Of a DNA stretch of 64,000 nucleotides, positions 1 through 11,924 are shown piece by piece (the stretch's first letter is position 1; every line of letters starts with the position of its first letter). A program made the translations under genes and the position numbers. The DNA comes from Metridium senile (taxonomy: Eukaryota; Cnidaria; Anthozoa; Actiniaria; Metridiidae), in the NCBI GenBank assembly GCA_949775045.1, contig OX459107.1:13157918-13221917 (forward strand), read 5' to 3'. The notes beneath the pieces were generated by a model. It saw nothing but the letters and a program-made list of their open reading frames with translations. It ran no database searches and was not told the origin of the DNA.

Positions 1-929
1 AGGGACGACGGTCAACTTCTCGACTTCAAACCTTCATTGAATCTAACAGGTCAGGTACACATTTACTAGCTTTAACTGGGCGTTAGAACGGTGAGTTGGG
101 TTTTTCGTGTAATGTCTTGATAGCAATGGTTTATGTCGAAACGAGCCGAAATAAAATTCGCAGTTAAAAACACGACTCTGCGAACCTCCTTCCATGAAAG
201 GAGCTTGACTAAATTCTCTTCCAAAAAGCATGTTTATATTAATTCTGAAGGTGCAAAGAAGTTTCACATGAACGCCGTGATTGTCCTCTTAATCCGTTGT
301 TTATTTTCTTCTTTCAATATATTCAAATATCGAAATACATGCGAATGTTGGTTGAATAAACTGCGAGCTGGTAGTTTTCTCTTCGTTTTATTTATATCTT
401 TATACAATACCGCATTACAAAAATACACGGACTCAAGGCTAACAACTTTGGTGAATTCGTATGCAGGCTTGGTCGCAAATACATTACCTATCAATCTTGT
501 ATATTTTGATGTGCTCTTTCATGCTATGGGCTTTATTTCTTAATTATAGAAACTAGTACCCAGTCCCCTCCTCGCCCCTCATTTAGAACATGGCCAATTA
601 TAATGTGGTTTTTTTTTGTTTTTTTTTTGTTTTTGTTTTTTTTGTTTCATGTCTGGGTGAATTGTTAGACAATAGTTTAATAGTTGATAAGTTAATACTA
701 TTACATACTAAAATAGTTTAACCGTTCTTTTACAGGGGAAGAAAAAGATTTGTAAGTGAAGGTGATGGTGGCATGTTTAAGCATGCCTAAAATTGCTGTT
801 TCCATGGCAGCAGTACTTACAGTTATTGTACAAAATGGTTGTTATGGTGATGAATAAAAGTGTGATCTCTACACCTGTTTGTCTCTGGTGGTGGCGGGGG
901 GTGGTTTTAGTAGTTCTATCGTTTATGGG
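1..929. other. No gene recognised
   Basis: Short frames exist on both strands between 43 and 543, but they overlap each other, match no family I know and show no domain. A T-rich run with G interruptions lies at 609-645. I see no exon, RNA gene or clear repeat boundary here. Confidence 0.5.
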
Positions 930-1232
930 TGGCATGGGTGGCCTAGCGGTTAAATCGCTGGCCTCTCACCGCTGTGGTCCAGGTTCGAGTCCTGTCTCGG
1001 GCATGGATTATATGTGAGTTGAGTTTGTTTGATGTGTTCTTCTCTCCTATGACACGAGGATTTTTCTCCGGGTTATCCGGTTTTCCTCCCTCCACAAAAA
1101 TGAACATGTGAGCTGCGTTGTGTGCAAAATAATTAACGTAGAGGTAGTGAGTGTGTGTCTGAGTCTCGCCAATTAGCCACTGGCTAAATACATTGAGACG
1201 TTAAAAAAGTGATTTATTTATTTATTTTATGA
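930..1232 (+). mobile_element. tRNA-Glu-like SINE, full length
   Basis: The 5-prime part (931-1004) looks like a tRNA. It has a pol III A box (TGGCCTAGCGG, 939-949) and an exact B box (GGTTCGAGTCC, 982-992). The anticodon loop reads CTCTCAC, giving a CUC anticodon as in tRNA-Glu. The acceptor ends do not pair well, so this is a SINE head rather than a working tRNA gene. The unrelated body begins with GAGTTGAGTTTGTTTGATG (1016 on) and ends in an ATTT-type tail near 1210-1232. A second copy lies at 16766-17068 on the other strand and a headless fragment at 62205-62400, which shows dispersal. Confidence 0.85.
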
Positions 1233-1393
1233 TATAAATGCTATAAGTACATCGGAACTCTAGTATTTATCAATTGGGCTCAAATAAAGGATGTTGTATA
1301 GTGATTTCCAAGATCAGTTTTATCAAGAAAAGTTTTATATTTTATACAGATTCAATGAGTCGATCCATGCAGGTGGCTAAAGTCAGAAGTAAT

Positions 1394-2090
1394 TTAGAAA
1401 CATCGACGCAGTACACACTAGTTTAACCGCTAATTATCGTACATTTTTACTCCAATTGTTTCCTTAGAAACATCGACGCAGTCCACACTAGTTTAACAGC
1501 TAATTATCGTACATTTTTACTCCAATTGTTTCCTTAGAAACATCGACGCAGTCCACACTAGTTTAACTCCTTCTATTGCAGAACCATAAAAGAATGGAAC
1601 TCATTGCCTAGCAATGTTTTAGATATAGTAGAAGCTCCACTTTTTAAGAAAGCTCTTGATCAGAATAATTGAACTTTTACCATTTTATATATACATAATT
1701 TTATTAATCGTTTAATTTTATTATCATTACTATTTTCATTATTTCTATTTATATATTTGTATATACATTTTCTAATTATTTCATTTTTATATTGTATATA
1801 TTATGTATTTATCAGATTTTATTTATACTACCCCCAAGTCTTGCAGTGATAGGTAACCCCTTTTGCAAGGCCCCCCATATGTAGATGTAGATGTAGATGT
1901 AGAACAGCTAGTTATCGTACATTTTTGCTCCAATTGTTTCCTTAGAAACATCGACGCAGTCCACACTAGTTTAACAGCTAGTTATCGTACATTTTTGCTC
2001 CAATTGTTTCCTTAGAAACATCGACGCAGTCCACACTAGTTGAACCGCTAGTTATCGTACATTTTTACTCCAATTGTTTCCTTAGAAACC
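1394..2090 (+). repeat. 70-bp minisatellite, split by a LINE insertion
   Basis: Units begin TTAGAAACATCGACGCAGT at 1394, 1464 and 1534, spaced exactly 70 bp. The array stops at 1567 and resumes at 1903 for about 2.7 more units. The interruption is a LINE 3-prime end. Each unit contains a segment close to the arms of the hammerhead-bearing palindromes at 15044 and 16604 (ACCGACGCAGCCTATACTAG there), so the array may derive from that element. Confidence 0.85.
1568..1902 (+). mobile_element. Non-LTR retrotransposon 3-prime end (CR1/L2-like)
   Basis: Translation from 1568 to the stop near 1670 gives an RTIKEWNSLPSNVLD segment followed by EAPLFKKALDQNN and a stop. This is the usual C-terminal signature of CR1/L2/Rex-type ORF2 proteins (R.W N.LP ... 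F K..L). A 3-prime UTR follows and ends in a TGTAGA microsatellite (1877-1902), a typical LINE tail. The copy is strongly 5-prime truncated and sits inside one unit of the 70-bp minisatellite, with a short AAC repeated on both sides. Confidence 0.75.
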
Positions 2091-2099
2091 TTTATTAAC

Positions 2100-2140
2100 T
2101 TTGCCGCCATCTTGTTTTGAGAGTACGTCACGTGACCTAT
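2100..2140. promoter_or_regulatory. YY1-like and E-box/CRE-like motif pair
   Basis: GCCGCCATCTT at 2103-2113 is the reverse complement of a YY1-type AAGATGGCGGC site. CGTCACGTGAC at 2126-2136 contains an E-box core. No gene start is visible nearby, so function is uncertain; the pair may belong to a repeat. Confidence 0.25.
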
Positions 2141-2599
2141 AGAGATACTTAGATTTATTCAAGAATCCCATATCACATTAGAAACTCGCGCACTGATTGG
2201 TTGACGAATCTGTGAGGAATCCAACGCTTTCAAAGCTGAATTCAATGAAAAATCAGGGATCCCGCACATATAAATGTTGTTTTCGTCTTATTTTCGCTTG
2301 ATTTTCTTAACATATGGCATAAAAAAAAACGAACAAAAGCGAAGGTAAGCTCAACAAATATAAATGCAAATAGCTAACTTTGATGAAAGGCGAATTCTGC
2401 TTTAAAATGAACTAGACGCTCTATGCGCGTGAAGTCGGGCTAGTCATAAAATCAACACGGGAGGCTAAACAATTCTACTTTGGGCTTCCTGTGTTCGTTC
2501 CCAAAGCATCATGGGGGACTATACGCGACATAAGATAGATACACACATAGATTGACTAAAAGGTAAACCTAGAGTCGGGCCCTCTAGCCCGACTAACAA

Positions 2600-2880
2600 T
2601 ATTTGACCTTAGTCTGAAAAGCTGAATTCAATGAAAAATCAGGAAGCCTGCGCATTGTTTTTATTTTCCGGGTCAACCACTTTACGAATCAACCAATGAA
2701 TTTTTTCTTGAAAATATGTCTGTACGGGATTCAAGAAAAACTCATTGGTTGACTCGGGAATTCCACGTGGAATTTCACTCGAAAAAACGATATTGCACTC
2801 ATCGCTCCGCGATTCGTGCGATATCGTTTTTCGATTGAAATTTAACGTAGAATTCCCTCATCATCCAATGAATTTTTCTA
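2600..2880. repeat. Two adjacent hairpin repeats
   Basis: At 2688-2757 a stem is formed by TCAACCAATGAATTTTTTCT and its near complement ending CATTGGTTGA. Directly after it, 2758-2854 folds as GGAATTCCACGTGGAATTTC against a near complement ending in GAATTCC, with the inner arm CGAAAAAACGATAT. A 27-bp segment starting AAAGCTGAATTC occurs at about 2234 and again at about 2619, so this zone holds several short MITE-like copies. Confidence 0.6.
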
Positions 2881-3009
2881 TAGAATTGGAATGTCAATGG
2901 GTTACCATGGCAATACAGTCCGATACGTGATTTTAAATAGGTTACCCGATTACAATTGAATATTTTTAATTCAATTACAAATTACAACTACAATTTAGAA
3001 ACGAAATGC

Positions 3010-3242
3010 TTAGAGCGAAAGCACTTGAACCTGCATGAACTAAAAACAAAATAGTTACTAACTAATAGTTTCTATTTAGTGACTATTTAGTCAGTATCAC
3101 TCAACCAGAAACATCAAATACAAAAGGAAACAATACCTCATTACAACTTTACTTGTCTTTTATAGTAACTAACAGTCGCTAAATAAGAACTATTAGTTAG
3201 TAACTATTTTGTTTTTATTTCATGGTTCTAGTGCTTTCGCTC
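3010..3242. mobile_element. Palindromic MITE, AGCGAAAGCACTT ends
   Basis: Inverted arms run from AGCGAAAGCACTTGAACC near 3013 to a near complement ending TAGTGCTTTCGCT near 3242. The inner arm carries AATAGTTACTAACTAATAG. A right-hand fragment with the same TTTTTATTTCATGG segment occurs at about 24930-25005, and a diverged relative lies at about 14175-14570. Confidence 0.7.
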
Positions 3243-3657
3243 TAGTTCAATCAAATATAACTTGGTAATTTAAAACCAAATCAATTAAAAACAATACGCA
3301 GTCTAAGACTACATGTGGCAATTGCTATTGAAAGAAGCACAAAAGTTAAAAATTGTCTACTTTGTTTGAAGAGAGTTATTGAAAGGGACCCCAATACGGA
3401 AAGATTCGGAAAAACTTCTAAAGGTGGCTGGGCTTCCCACGGGAAATGTTAATAACTTACTTACTTACTTACATCAGGAGTAATGGGCTCCTGCTTACTT
3501 GGCGACGACATAAAATGCAGTAGCCACAAAAATTGTTGATTTACCTCTTTCATAGATGAGTTTCTTAAAGTGGAAAAACAATTGATTTTAGCTTCAACAC
3601 TTATTTTAACAATTATATAATAATTATAGGAAACATTACAGAACAATGAAAGAGGCA

Positions 3658-3756
3658 GCCTGAGAAAACAGACGTTCTTTCGCTCCTCTTTCCCCAGCGA
3701 AACTAAATTAGTTTCGCGGGGGGAAGAGGAGAGAAAGAACGTCGGTTTTCTCAGAT
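3658..3756. mobile_element. Hairpin MITE, CCTGAGAAAAC ends
   Basis: Arms of about 48 bp face each other almost without a loop (CCTGAGAAAACAGACGTTCT on the left; its near complement ends GGTTTTCTCAG at 3753). There are a few mismatches and one indel. The frame at 3461-3778 is a shadow of this hairpin. I could not find a convincing target duplication. Confidence 0.7.
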
Positions 3757-3808
3757 TTATATTTCGATGTTTTGCCAATATTAAAACTAGATCGTTTGGC
3801 TCTCAACA

Positions 3809-4099
3809 TACACCCTTTCCGTGAAAGTTTGTCACCCGTGAAAAGCACATAAGCTAATGGCGCAAAGGATCATGGATCAGTTCAGAAACTAAATGCGCAT
3901 TCGGAACGCCTTTCTTGTTGTTTGATAAGTCAAAACGGACATTTTTCTTCAATAACATATTGACAAGTGTAGCAATATGGCCATGAAATCCCTGCGTTCT
4001 AATTAAGTATACATATGTAGCCCATACAGTAATTCCCTGCGCTACTAGCTAATTGTAGGCTTTTCACTTCACGGGTGACAAAGTTTCTCGGAAATGGTA
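3809..4099. mobile_element. MITE with TACACCCTTTCCG ends, copy 1
   Basis: Terminal inverted repeats of about 33 bp (TACACCCTTTCCG.GAAAG and its complement ending TTTCTCGGAAATGGTA) flank a roughly 220-bp interior. A second copy at 20933-21201 has the same interior. Both are bordered by TA, which fits a Tc1/mariner-type TA duplication. Confidence 0.8.
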
Positions 4100-4499
4100 T
4101 ATCAAATTTGCAGCTCGCCTGACTGTTTACATTGTTCAGTGTTGGTTGATGAGACAACATCTATGGGTTTTCACACATTGGTTCAGGTTGTTTTACCAAG
4201 TAATCAAAGTGCAATATATTAGATGTGCGAACTGACCACAAACAATTGTAAAAAGTAAATTTGTGAATTTATGAATAAACCAAAATAAATTTGGATATGT
4301 AGCATAATATGTGCTGTAAACTTCAATAATAGTCAGCCATGCATGGTAGCAGGACTACTTTGTTGATCATTATATGCGAGTGCTAACACTAAATCAAGAT
4401 ATTGCATTTTTGGAGGTGTATCTAATTCAAAATATTAGTTTCATCATCACAAGTATTCCTGACCGATATCAACTATGGTCAAGACGATTCTGTAAATCA

Positions 4500-4775
4500 T
4501 GTTTGCGTGGCTGGTATCGAGGTTTACCCTGGGCGCATCGTACCGCTGTCGTCTAATTATAAGTCGACCGTCTCCCTATGCCACATGGGAGGGTTTTTCT
4601 CAAGGTTTTACGGTTTTCCTCTCAATCTAGTTCAAATCAACATGTGAGCAGAGGTTTGTGGTCAAATATTTACTCTACGGGCCTGGCGAAGTGTGTCTGA
4701 GTAGCCCCCATTTAGAAGGACACATGTGTCTGACTACTCGATTGAGATGTTAAAAAAGTGATTTATTTTATTTTT
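4500..4775 (+). mobile_element. Diverged SINE-like element
   Basis: The 3-prime half shares TGTGTCTGAGT and GAGATGTTAAAAAAGTGATT with the SINE at 930, in the same order and followed by an ATTT-rich tail. The 5-prime part lacks the A and B boxes of that SINE, so this is a different subfamily or a head-swapped relative. Confidence 0.55.
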
Positions 4776-6848
4776 AAACTATTGTCCGGTAGGTGTTCCA
4801 GGGTTGTGGGCATATGGCACACTATTATCAATACCATGCACTGGCCGATTATTATTCTTGTTTTATCGTAGCCGACTTATTAACCTAATTTGGATTTACT
4901 ACAAATTGGACTAGTCGTTTAAAAATGACTCTTTTTGAAAGCTGGTTCGCTTTTCCTATTTCACTTTTCAACACCGATTTTCCAACGGTAATTGTCAACG
5001 ATGTGTGTTAATTCATGATAAATAGGGTAGAACATTAATCTTTTTGAGGCCAGTGTTATTGGGTCGATTTAAAAAGCTTATTATATGTTTAGCTGGTGCC
5101 TTTATTGACTTGATTTAAAGCACAGCTTGTGGACCCATATTGAAACACATTCACCTTATAATGGTGTTTCTACTATCTGTGATCACAAAACGATTGCTAA
5201 TTTATTGATATATAAGATGTATAGGTTTTTTAGAATGTATGTTTATATATATAATGATAATATAAATACGAGAGTATGTTCATTTCGCCAACGTGTCTGT
5301 AGTTATTTGTTAAAAACAGTTTGAATAGTTGTGAGTTGGTTGTGGTTACTGTGGAAATATTTCTGCTGCTGTCCGTATAACGCTTAGCAAATCACTATAG
5401 ACCACGTGTTTTTTCGCACGTGTAGCACTTCTTGTCTTCTTGTCAATCGATTGCCTCTTTTATTTAACACATTTGGAGTGGGGAAAATCACTTCAATCAA
5501 ATCCATACTAACATACCAACATAGAGTGTTTTAGAAAGACTTATTCAGACTCCAAGTGATATTTCTTTCTCTGTTGAAAAGCCCGTATATAAATAGATTA
5601 AACTGTTTCCTGTGTTACCAACAAACTCCAAGCGTGGAGACATTTAAATCTCTTATGTACCTGTTAGCCTTAACAATAGAACGACATACGGTTCTTTAAG
5701 ACAAGACGCCAATAGTTTATCAAGAATCTGTGATAAATCACTGTGTCAAGAGCCATATATGTACTTTTGATAAATATGTGTGGTTTGACATGCAGTTACT
5801 CTAAATGATGATCCATAATGGCGGCTTGTCTTTGTATTTTTATTGATATAAGGAACTAATAAAAAGAAGGCAATAGACTGATAAAACAGTCAAGCAATTA
5901 GTTAATGAGTTTAAATATCACCAGATCACCTGATAACATACGGTGTTTAATCATACTATTGATTTGAACTGCCATTGTTTTCAACATCAATACACCATTC
6001 ACACACAATTACCCCGGATTTACCCATTCTTCTCGTGTAAAGCAAATAATAACAAAGCCAAATGAACTTATCGAAATCCAGTTAAGTTAAATAGAGATTG
6101 AAAAAACTGACAATAAACATTCATGATTGCCCTCGTTTGTTGGTAGATACACCGACTTTTTCTTAGGAAAAGATGACAGAACAAAGGGCTTTACCACCAG
6201 CCGTTAACATCTGCTGGCGGTTTAACTTGGAAAGAACCTCAACTCTTCTATTCTCAGCTGGATTCATAAAGACAATCTTTTGATAGTGCACCAGCGATGG
6301 GTTGATTGTTAGCATGTCTATGTACTATTAAAGACCCTTATCTTTGGTTTTATTAGTCAAGAGTTAAGTAGCATTCGATGCGTTTTATGTTTTAGCAACA
6401 CACGATTGTTTTTGTCTTCAACAATAGAAATTCTACCATGTAATTACCCATAAAAGATAACTGAGTGTGTTTTCTAGGATCTTTTGTCGCAAAACCATCA
6501 ATAAATAACGAGTTGCACTACAAAAAATAATTGAAATCAAAACAAAATCCAAGCAGTTCCAAACAATAAGGGTTCAGTGATGCGAGCGAGGACCATTTCC
6601 ACCAGTTTGTCAGGTTCTTGTTTCTCCAATACGGTTCATCGTGCTGTTTCAATTATTCATGGCTGTTCTTCATTTCCATTGTTTACAGGCAAACAGCCTT
6701 GTTAATTTTATAAGGGTGCCCTATTATCTACTGTTATGAATTATTAACTTTGAAAGGCCAACATAATAGTGAGGCTCAAAGGGTAGCCATTCAAGCTTGC
6801 TATTGTTCATCTTGTACACACAGATTTTAATTTCACTAAACAAGTCAG
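4776..6848. other. Gene-free stretch upstream of the Sox gene
   Basis: No coding exon or RNA gene is recognised. It is AT-rich, largely free of the hairpin repeats seen elsewhere, and lies immediately 5-prime of the Sox gene, so it is the natural place for its regulatory DNA. I cannot point to specific enhancers. Confidence 0.4.
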
Positions 6849-6882
6849 TATAAAAGGTCGGTTGGTCAGTAAAGTCGTCATA
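6849..6882 (+). promoter_or_regulatory. TATA box and initiator of the Sox gene
   Basis: TATAAAAG occurs at 6849-6856, and an initiator-like TCATA at 6878-6882 places a start site about 31 bp downstream of the TATA. That leaves a 5-prime leader of about 45 nt before the ATG at 6926. The spacing is canonical for metazoan pol II core promoters. The assignment is by sequence only. Confidence 0.6.
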
Positions 6883-6925
6883 TCGTGAACACTGTCAAGA
6901 GGGTCACACTAAAACATCCTTCACG

Positions 6926-7639
6926 ATGACTAAGCCCAATGAACATATCAAACGGCCGATGAACGCATATATGGTCTGGTCAAGAAAGGAAAGAAGAAGA
7001 ATCGCCGAGGAGTGTCCAAGGATGTTAAATTCAGAAATCAGTAAACGTCTTGGTCTAGAATGGAACTCTTTAACGCACGAACAGAAACAACCTTATGTCG
7101 AAGAAGCCAAAAGGCTGAGAGAATTACACAAGAAAGATCACCCAGATTACAAATATCAACCAAAGCGAAAACCAAAATCATGTCCTAAAATCAAAACACA
7201 GAGTCCATTTAGCTATGGCTATGGAGGCAATGATGGATTGCCATTACCAACTCCTTCATCTACGACTTTATGTCCTCCTCTCCCTTCTCATATGGTTTCT
7301 AGTGCGGCAATGATGGGAATGGGAGGATGTCCTGGTTCGTGTACTATAGCTGAACCTCCACCGCCCTATCATTTCTCACCACATTATTCATTCAGCGAGT
7401 ATAAATCTCCATGTACGTCCCATTTACCGTTAATTGGTCGAGATATTCCAGGATATCCACCTACAGTAGGATATTCACCTCATACACCGATAATGGGTCA
7501 TCCAGCTATGCATATGATGCATCATCGTGAACTTTTACCTGACTCTGGAACAGTCGTACGCACTCCAACGGCTATCGATGGTCGTTTATCAAGACCCCAT
7601 CCTTTAGACTGTGTAATTATGAGACCTGATGGATACTAA
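6926..7639 (+). CDS. SoxB (Sox14/21-like) HMG-box transcription factor
   Basis: The gene encodes a 237-residue protein in one exon. Residues about 8-80 form a Sox-type HMG box, opening [14 protein letters not shown], continuing with [13 protein letters not shown] and closing with [13 protein letters not shown]. The HIKRPMNA start and the DYKY.P.RKPK end are group B hallmarks, and overall length is close to vertebrate SOX14. One change is visible: the near-invariant RPMNAFMVW has Tyr in place of Phe. HMG boxes of this type bind the DNA minor groove and bend it; SoxB proteins act in neural and progenitor cells in animals. The rest is Pro-, His- and Met-rich with no second domain. A TATA box lies 77 bp upstream of the start codon and an AATAAA signal about 265 bp past the stop. 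Subgroup (B1 or B2) needs a tree. Confidence 0.93.
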   Translation: MTKPNEHIKRPMNAYMVWSRKERRRIAEECPRMLNSEISKRLGLEWNSLTHEQKQPYVEEAKRLRELHKKDHPDYKYQPKRKPKSCPKIKTQSPFSYGYGGNDGLPLPTPSSTTLCPPLPSHMVSSAAMMGMGGCPGSCTIAEPPPPYHFSPHYSFSEYKSPCTSHLPLIGRDIPGYPPTVGYSPHTPIMGHPAMHMMHHRELLPDSGTVVRTPTAIDGRLSRPHPLDCVIMRPDGY

Positions 7640-7902
7640 TAACACTATGTATATCACCAACACTCTTCCCAAGGAAGAGCAATCTACTATAAACCAAACG
7701 AACTTTATTTATTGGCATTTTATACGCTGACAAATTTAATTAAAACTAGTGGTAATATATATTAAAGCTTCGAAAGAACACATTTTGATTCCTATGGAAA
7801 TCTTGTAAACGTCAAAAACACATTTATATTTTCTACAAGGTAACCAGTTAATTGTTAGATAATATATGGTAGAGATAATTTTGTATTGAATACAAACATG
7901 TA

Positions 7903-7908
7903 AATAAA
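7903..7908 (+). terminator. Polyadenylation signal of the Sox gene
   Basis: AATAAA lies about 265 bp after the Sox stop codon and is followed by a T-rich stretch (CTTGCTTTTA), as expected for cleavage and polyadenylation. Confidence 0.6.
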
Positions 7909-7929
7909 GTCTTGCTTTTAAAACATTGT

Positions 7930-9101
7930 AAATTGTTTAATGATTATTTGATTGGATCTTCACACAACTTCACACAACTACAAATCGAAATCAAAACACG
8001 CGTGATAAAATAATTGGGTTATCAGGTTTGTTTGAGAGTAGTGATATTCATTTAGAGTCGACAATCTTCTAGCCAGTATCTAACCACTTGGAAATAGAAT
8101 AGACTACCCGTTCTTTTGACTTGAACAACCTTTGTAATATCGATTGTTATTCATTTCTGTCATGTCGAGTGTTTTAATCAATGGACAAAAATACGAATCA
8201 AAGACACACATGTTCCACTCAACCTTTTTCATAATTTGGAAACTAATAACAATTAGAAAAAGAATGGGATTTAAGATAAAAACTATATGAATCGAACATG
8301 AAAAAGAAACAAAAACAGTATTTTATTGGCCTTTTCAAGTTTAAGGAACAGTATTCGATGTCATTGTTAACAATCTCTCAAGAGTTCGTTGTGGTTTCAC
8401 TTGTGTTGTCGCAAAGCGCATCAAATGTTTGGTTCTATATAATTGTAACGGGCAGTACGATATATACTATCAAACTATTAGTACTAGATTTATCCTTTGT
8501 ATCAGATCCCTTCAATTTCCGCCTTGTATCAATGTAAATTAAAAGCACCTAACCTTTATCTCACTATCCTTTGGGATTTTAGATTACCAGCTTTGAAAGC
8601 TGATGAAATTATCAAGTTAATATACCATTGCGGGAAACTCTCTTCTCCTCTGTCATTTTTGACAATGACATAGTTAAATTCACTAATTTCCAGTATTCAT
8701 CGAACAACAAATACTATCACTGGACTGTAAATATTTATGTTTTATTTGGTTTTTCTCCAAGTCAATATTTTTCCCAGCAAATAAATAGTACGTTTATTGT
8801 GTGTTGATGTGACAGGTACTTGAACTGGCTGAATCACTTGTTTAGTTCTATTGTTCCCTCACGTGTTAAAGCCGTTTGACCGTTAGCCGAGATTGTTTAT
8901 CACTTCTTGCACATACTACCAATATATAAGTAGCTAGATAACAATATTTGTTTATGTATAACGTACAAATAAAGCGAATTTTCTGTAGTGCTATACCTAT
9001 AAGTACCTATAAATATGGCTAAAACCTGTAGTGCGTGGTGGTGGTGCAATCATCATTCACGCTGTGAACTCGAATGTCTCAATCACGAATCCATTTGCAC
9101 T
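7930..9101. other. No gene recognised
   Basis: This is AT-rich sequence between the Sox 3-prime end and the long inverted repeat. The open frames near 8298 and 9015 have no recognisable domains. Confidence 0.4.
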
Positions 9102-10112
9102 TTAAGAGCGTATGTCACGAAGCATCAAACAACTACTGGCAATGGTCAAAAATCCGATTTTGCTAATACTTTTATATTTTGTACCCTATTATATCCCAAT
9201 CATCACAATCTACTTCATTAGTAAAAATATTGCTTAGTTTTTGAGAAATGAGGATTTTTGTGAGAGTGGGTGAATATGCTAATTTTAGCGATCTCAGATT
9301 ACCCCACTTCAATGGCCTGGCGTGACGAAAGTATTTAACCTTTGAAATTTTAAGTAACATAATATTCTTGTTCATTATTTAGACATTATATTATGTAGTT
9401 TTCAATGATTAAAATCAAAAACTAAATTTTTTACGAATTTTCTTGTCGACCATACTTTTTCTGCTTCTAAAAATAGCCTCAGAAGAATGGACTTTTAAAC
9501 TATGTGCGATACAACCAAATCCAACGACATTCTCGATTTATATAGAAGAAGTGATGGCCTTGATGCTGATATAAAAATTTACGTCCGTATTTTGGTTGTA
9601 TGGCATGAACAGCGATCTCAAAGTTGGTTAAAATTCAACTTTAGCGACTCTGAAATTGACATGTTTTGTCTAGCCGTTACTCGTTTTGCCGTGTAAACTA
9701 TCGCCAAACTATTGCGAAAATCTTCCATAGATTTATAAAACCACTCACCTTATAATTAGCTATTAAATGAATACTAGTTTCAACCAACATCTGTTATATT
9801 AGTTATTTCTGGGATAAAAGCAATGCATACATCCCGACGTGCATGTAACGCAATGTGCTCAAATGACTGTCAACAATTGTTTTGCTTTGTATGACGGATC
9901 ACCTATTAACTTTTTTGAAAGTTTTGCACGAATACAAAACACTGCCCATGATAACTCGTTTAATAACAGTTAAAATAGTTATTTGAATAGTATTTTTTTA
10001 GAGATAGTTGAGGCAACTAAAAGCTATGTCAATGTTTTTAGCCGTACGTGTTTATATCGATAACACACAGGCAGCCCATCACATGGCATTAACGCAAGCT
10101 CTTGATGTGTGG
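9102..10112 (+). repeat. Left arm of a 4-kb long inverted repeat
   Basis: This segment is the reverse complement of 12063-13076 with very few differences over its central 900 bp; both ends are more diverged and contain indels. A 64-residue frame at 9502-9696 is identical in the other arm (12472-12666), and a 67-residue frame at 9172-9375 differs at three residues. Those frames match nothing I know and their conservation only reflects the duplication. The arms could be the long TIRs of a foldback-type transposon or a recent inverted duplication. Confidence 0.9.
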
Positions 10113-10394
10113 TGTTGTATATTCAAAATATCTAACGATAGTTTTCGGGTATCATGTAAATTGTACATTTTGTGAAAAAACAAATACTAATTTGAAAACT
10201 AGTTATTAGCCATTTGTTTGTGTTTCACTTGGAAGTCTTTTCACGAAATTATTTGCGTAATTTTACTAAGTTTTAAAAAAGCAGTCTTTCTCTCGCAAAA
10301 CGTAATATTTAAATACAAGTTTAAATTATATATTCTAAAAAGAATTAACAATGCTCTCTCGTTATAGTGATACGAAAATATAAAGTTATTAACT

Positions 10395-10425
10395 GAGAGG
10401 GACGAGGGGGGAGGGGGGGGGGGGT
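10395..10425. repeat. G-rich tract
   Basis: A run of mostly G (GAGGGGGGAGGGG followed by nine more G) sits in the spacer of the long inverted repeat. It is a candidate G-quadruplex; nothing else marks it. Confidence 0.5.
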
Positions 10426-10851
10426 GATGAAAGGGAAGATACAAAATATTTAGTGTGCGTAAGTGACACTGATGACTCTGTACTCGTAAGTACAGTATCA
10501 TTTTTTAATTGGATTCGTTCCATCATCGTACATAGGGGTTGAAATCAACAAGGTTTTTTACTGAAGGAGCCATTTGGACATCCCATTCTCCCCGCCTTGT
10601 TCAAAAAAGATTGAAGGCTGATATCTCCTGTATAAAGCAAATATAATAAATATATAAAAAAATATATAAATATAAACGGTTGTTATATACCTTTTTTACG
10701 GCAGTGTAATAAAAATAATACTACCGATATTGCAAATAATGATACTAATATAAGAAGAAAAATGATATTTTATTCACAACAACGATGATAATATCATGAC
10801 AATAGAAAGACAAAGTTGATTAAAATTACCGTACTTGAAAAATGAAGTTCG

Positions 10852-11071
<220 letters not shown>

Positions 11072-11924
11072 ATATAGATAATGATATATATCATAGTCAT
11101 CTCTTAATCATCATCATTAATAATTCAGGCTCGTATGTTTTGCATGTGTAAACGAACAACTTTGCTTTTAATTTTTTTTTGCAATGTGTGCACACCCTGA
11201 AGTACATATAAGTTTATCAGTATCAGGCTGTCCTATGAAAAAGGATCAATCATCCATACATTAATTTACCTGAACCAACTTGAACGAGTACGCCAGCTTT
11301 TTAATAGCCACTGAGTTGAGTATTTATTAATGCCCGTAACGGACTTCGGTTGCTTCCCTTGTTTTGTGAAATTGTGAAATTTCCAATATTTATTGGTGTT
11401 TGAAACATGGCAGCACGTGATAGTGTCAATTCAATCTCACTTTCAGGACCAAAAAACTGCAAACTTATGCAGTTGACTTGAGATGTCTCTCTTGCACTGT
11501 ACACGGAGGGGGCGTTTAAGGGAGAGGGGTAGTAGGTGGTTCGAAACCGGCGCAAAACCGCTAAAACAAATCAACAAAAACAATTGCACTAAAATTTGCT
11601 AAAAATCGCGACCGCAAGATTTGTAAAACCACTAAGTAGTTCGACAATCTGAAGCCTTACATTTTGATAATGCATCTTAGAAAAACATATCATGATTATG
11701 TATATTTACAACGCTTGTCAATCAAATGATTTGGAAAATTTAACGTAAACTCAACATCTGCTCGGATTCATATCCTTATTAAATCATCGTACATTTTTCT
11801 GTGATTAGAAATGAGAATTGGCAAGTACAAGAAGCAAATGAAATCGTATCAGTCATATATCAGAAATGGCCAAAAAAATATAATACAACAATGCGACACT
11901 GCTTTGTCAGATTACATGTTTTTG

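Noticed and set aside
133..543. 136-codon plus-strand frame and opposing minus frames
   Set aside because: No domain, no splice or promoter context, overlapping frames on both strands in AT-rich DNA; likely chance.
931..1004. Functional tRNA-Glu gene
   Set aside because: A and B boxes and the CUC anticodon loop are there, but the acceptor stem does not pair properly and the sequence runs into a SINE body repeated elsewhere.
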